This document shows, piece after piece, positions 62,312 through 64,000 of a stretch of 64,000 bases of DNA. The first letter of the stretch is position 1; each line of letters opens with the position of its first letter. The translations under genes were made by a program, and so were the position numbers. The notes under the pieces were generated by a model. That model was not told the DNA's origin. It ran no database searches and saw nothing but the letters and a program-made list of their open reading frames with translations. Source of the stretch: Prevotella sp. (GTDB lineage: Bacteria; Bacteroidota; Bacteroidia; Bacteroidales; Bacteroidaceae); the NCBI GenBank assembly GCA_017470055.1, contig JAFUFD010000050.1, positions 50,180 to 114,179 of the forward strand. The letters run 5' to 3'.

Positions 62312-62491
62312 TTAGTCCAAAAAGGCAAGACAAAATGGTGTGCCACAAAAATTGGCTACCATTGTTTCCGTTCCTGATATGCAATAGAAATACTCGCTGG
62401 CATGTACTATCATAACCGAAAGACAGGCAAAGACTCGGATATAGTCAAGAAAGACTATCCTCCCCGCATTTTTTTCCACTTTATTGATCAT
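62312..62491 (-). pseudogene. N-terminal fragment of an acyltransferase-3 family protein
   Basis: From ATG 62491: a short lead, then RIVFLDYIRVFACLSVMIVHASEYFY, the first helix and H of integral-membrane acyltransferases (YIRV...VHASE). The frame ends after 59 codons, whereas the family has 300 or more residues. Promoter (TAACTTTGC) is intact at 62541-62533. The rest is gone. Confidence 0.65.
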
Positions 62492-62532
62492 TTTGGTATT
62501 ATTATCTCTTAAACTATTTTGTAAATGTGAGG

Positions 62533-62570
62533 GCAAAGTTATGGAATTTATGGCAGATTTCGTAAATTTG
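62533..62570. promoter_or_regulatory. Divergent promoter pair (copy B)
   Basis: Minus TAACTTTGC at 62541-62533 for the acyltransferase fragment; plus TAAATTTG at 62563-62570 followed by CACCTGATAT, as in copy A, but with no convincing gene behind it (a 149-codon plus-strand frame from 62585 has no recognisable features). Confidence 0.6.
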
Positions 62571-62695
62571 CACCTGATATATTTATGAATTTATCGCTGC
62601 CGCATTGCAAGCACAGACGACCAGCCTCACTACGAAAGGAAGGGGCTACGTCAGCAATGATACCACCAACCACGATATTCTGGATGGTTTTACAG

Positions 62696-62860
62696 TCAGG
62701 GCAGGACTGTTATCTGTTGACGAAACAATCCCCGTCCTTTCATCTCCTCACCCTGCTTGTCGTACTGCTTGCGCTTACCAGTGGGAGGTGCTGTCAGGGT
62801 TATTTTAACGACTGCTGTTCTCTCCAGACTGTGTGCAATAGCATCGTCGAAAGCGGTCAT
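62696..62860 (-). CDS. Possible short protein, doubtful
   Basis: A minus-strand frame reads MTAFDDAIAHSLERTAVVKI then LTAPPTGKRKQYDKQGEEMKG. Composition is plausible, and a degenerate promoter (TATCTTCGCAG) lies upstream near 62926-62936. The frame extends upstream without an ATG into the next terminator. It could be a relic or a conserved element rather than a gene. Confidence 0.3.
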   Translation of the reverse strand: MTAFDDAIAHSLERTAVVKITLTAPPTGKRKQYDKQGEEMKGRGLFRQQITVLP

Positions 62861-62938
62861 GTGGTGAGGAAGAAAACTCAGACAGATAGCCCTCAGAGCC
62901 TCATATTTGGAAATTATTATTTCTGCTGCGAAGATACG

Positions 62939-62969
62939 AAAAAAGTCCCGCTTTATAGTAAAACGGGAC
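62939..62969 (-). terminator. Terminator of the flavin-reductase-like gene
   Basis: Stem GTCCCG / CGGGAC with 13-base loop, followed on the minus strand by six T. Confidence 0.8.
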
Positions 62970-62998
62970 AATTTCTTAGGATTATTTATAGGTATAGA

Positions 62999-63721
62999 TT
63001 ACTTTATCTCACGCTCCTGTATCGCCTTACCTGAACCCCAGGCTGTTCCAACTTTCTCACCGACAACGCGGTATTCGTTCTTTGCCGAGTCGAAGATGAC
63101 GGGCTGCAACTTGCCGAGGTCGATGTTGCCCTCTTCATCAAGGATGCTTTCATCAGCGCTCATGTTGACAATCTCACCAACCACTCGTGCGCCACCGTTC
63201 TCGTCTTCATCGAAGGTAACCACCTTGCACTCCAAGGTCAACTTATACTCATTGATAATAGGTGCATCCACGTTGGGACTCGGTGTAATTGTGAAACCAG
63301 CCTTCTTCACCTTGTCAGGCACGTCGTTGCCGGAAACGATGCCGAAATAGTCGCTCTGTGCGATGTCATCCTTCGTGGCGAAACTGACGGTGAAGGCCTT
63401 CTTCAGGCGAATGTTGTCTGTGGTCTTGTGCTTTGAGAGTTCGAAGGTGATGTGCGCTGGTCCGCACTGACCACCCCAGGCTGCCATCATCACATCGGGA
63501 TTCTCATTCTCGTCCCATGTGGCAATCATAATGGCGGGCAGAGGCGTAATCACTGCCTTGTCGCTGAAGTTCTTGCGACCTTCTACGGCCTTTACTTCCA
63601 CTTTCTCCTTTGCAGGGTTCTCGTTCACGTTTGCATCTGTCTTTTGCTCCTTGTTTCCACAGGCTGTCATGAGCAGTGCGCCTGTCAGCACGAGGGCTGA
63701 TGTTCTGATTAATCTTTTCAT
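62999..63721 (-). CDS. Flavin-reductase-like (split-barrel FMN-binding) lipoprotein
   Basis: 240 residues from ATG 63721. Lipoprotein signal RTSALVLTGALLMTAC, then a lysine/asparagine-rich linker, then a flavin-reductase-like split barrel (PAIMIATWDENENPDVMMAA, SFATKDDIAQSDYFGIVSG, EYKLTLECKVV). Members bind FMN; cytoplasmic homologues are common, so a lipoprotein version suggests an envelope redox role. An in-frame start at 63817 would destroy the signal and overlap the AraC gene. Confidence 0.8.
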   Translation of the reverse strand: MKRLIRTSALVLTGALLMTACGNKEQKTDANVNENPAKEKVEVKAVEGRKNFSDKAVITPLPAIMIATWDENENPDVMMAAWGGQCGPAHITFELSKHKTTDNIRLKKAFTVSFATKDDIAQSDYFGIVSGNDVPDKVKKAGFTITPSPNVDAPIINEYKLTLECKVVTFDEDENGGARVVGEIVNMSADESILDEEGNIDLGKLQPVIFDSAKNEYRVVGEKVGTAWGSGKAIQEREIK

Positions 63722-63743
63722 ATTATTTGGTTTAAAATAGTGT

Positions 63744-64000
63744 CTATGACTGCGACGGGGCATAACCGTATTGTTGCTTGAAGATGCGGCTGAAATGAGT
63801 GGGATTCTCGAAACCAAGACTATAGGCTACATCAGCAACGGAGAGGCTTGACGAGCGCAGCATATCATGGGCTTTCGACAGCCGCTTCGCACGAATCCAG
63901 CGGGCGGGTGGCTCCCCATAGATGTCCTGGAATTCGCGCTTGAAACTCGACAGCGAGCGGCCAGAGAGGTAGGCCAGTTCGTCGAGGGATATGGGCGATG
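63744..64000 (-). CDS. AraC-family transcriptional regulator, partial
   Basis: The C-terminal 84 residues: SLDELAYLSGRSLSSFKREF, then WIRAKRLSKAHDML and VADVAYSLGFENPTHFSRIF, the two helix-turn-helix motifs of AraC regulators. The N-terminal part lies beyond the window. It ends 22 bases before the lipoprotein gene on the same strand and may regulate it. Confidence 0.9.
   Translation of the reverse strand, partial: SPISLDELAYLSGRSLSSFKREFQDIYGEPPARWIRAKRLSKAHDMLRSSSLSVADVAYSLGFENPTHFSRIFKQQYGYAPSQS

Noticed and set aside
62585-63034. Plus-strand frame of 149 codons after promoter copy B
   Set aside because: Cys- and Leu-rich translation without recognisable features, and it crosses the terminator of the flavin-reductase-like gene; a real product cannot be supported.

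Overview
The window reads as a chromosome segment of a Bacteroidales bacterium, most likely Prevotella or a close relative. The evidence is the Bacteroidetes -7 promoter element (TAnnTTTG, often followed by CAC) in front of many genes, a fused MurF-alanine racemase, an Fkp-type fucokinase/guanylyltransferase, GSCFA, DUF4421 and YfhO proteins, and a pectin-type GH28/KduI/hexuronate-transporter set. Genus is inference. I see no rRNA or tRNA gene and no CRISPR array.

Layout. 0-3.7 kb: 3' part of a GH28 pectinase gene, rpsO and typA, the last two fired from mirror-image promoters. 3.7-23.0 kb: a visibly AT-rich accessory island between typA and luxS. It holds a DUF4143-type ATPase gene between 41-bp direct repeats, a run of small envelope genes (some decayed), two tiny glycine-rich or membrane peptides, and a ten-gene minus-strand operon: sigma factor, anti-sigma-like protein, three tandem M48-like metallopeptidases, a dynamin-like pseudo-GTPase, a dynamin-like GTPase, a two-helix membrane protein, a second dynamin-like GTPase and a TerB-like protein. 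Upstream of the operon are a structured RNA-like region, a DUF4143 gene remnant and a MITE-like element. 23-32.7 kb: luxS-mtnN, and divergently yfhO-fkp-GSCFA-murF/alr, a surface-glycan and cell-wall operon. 32.9-37.1 kb: envelope proteins, a phage-antirepressor fragment, an orphan propeptide-like lipoprotein and repeat-rich intergenic DNA. 37.2-41.9 kb: GatC-like permease, an apparently exported KduI, a hexuronate-type MFS transporter, then rsmA. 42.0-42.2 kb: an orphan small-RNA unit. 42.2-55.7 kb: a minus-strand operon of four sensor kinases in an A-B-A'-B' arrangement, followed by a GH36 alpha-galactosidase and a MATE exporter. 55.8-58.2 kb: cysK and metY. 58.3-64 kb: an acetyltransferase, an acyl-ACP thioesterase, YjbQ, an NTF2-like protein and an exported flavin-reductase-like lipoprotein, mixed with truncated gene pieces, ending in a partial AraC regulator.

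The strongest candidate for an undescribed system is the operon at 10.5-21.9 kb, with its leader and possibly the two peptides at 9.87-10.2 kb. Two intact dynamin-like GTPases, a third homologous protein whose GTP-binding motifs have been lost, three HExxH peptidases sharing an unusual RAG-x-LCC-D signature, and a dedicated sigma/anti-sigma-like pair suggest an inducible membrane-remodelling, repair or defence machine. The parts are read from sequence; the function is inference.
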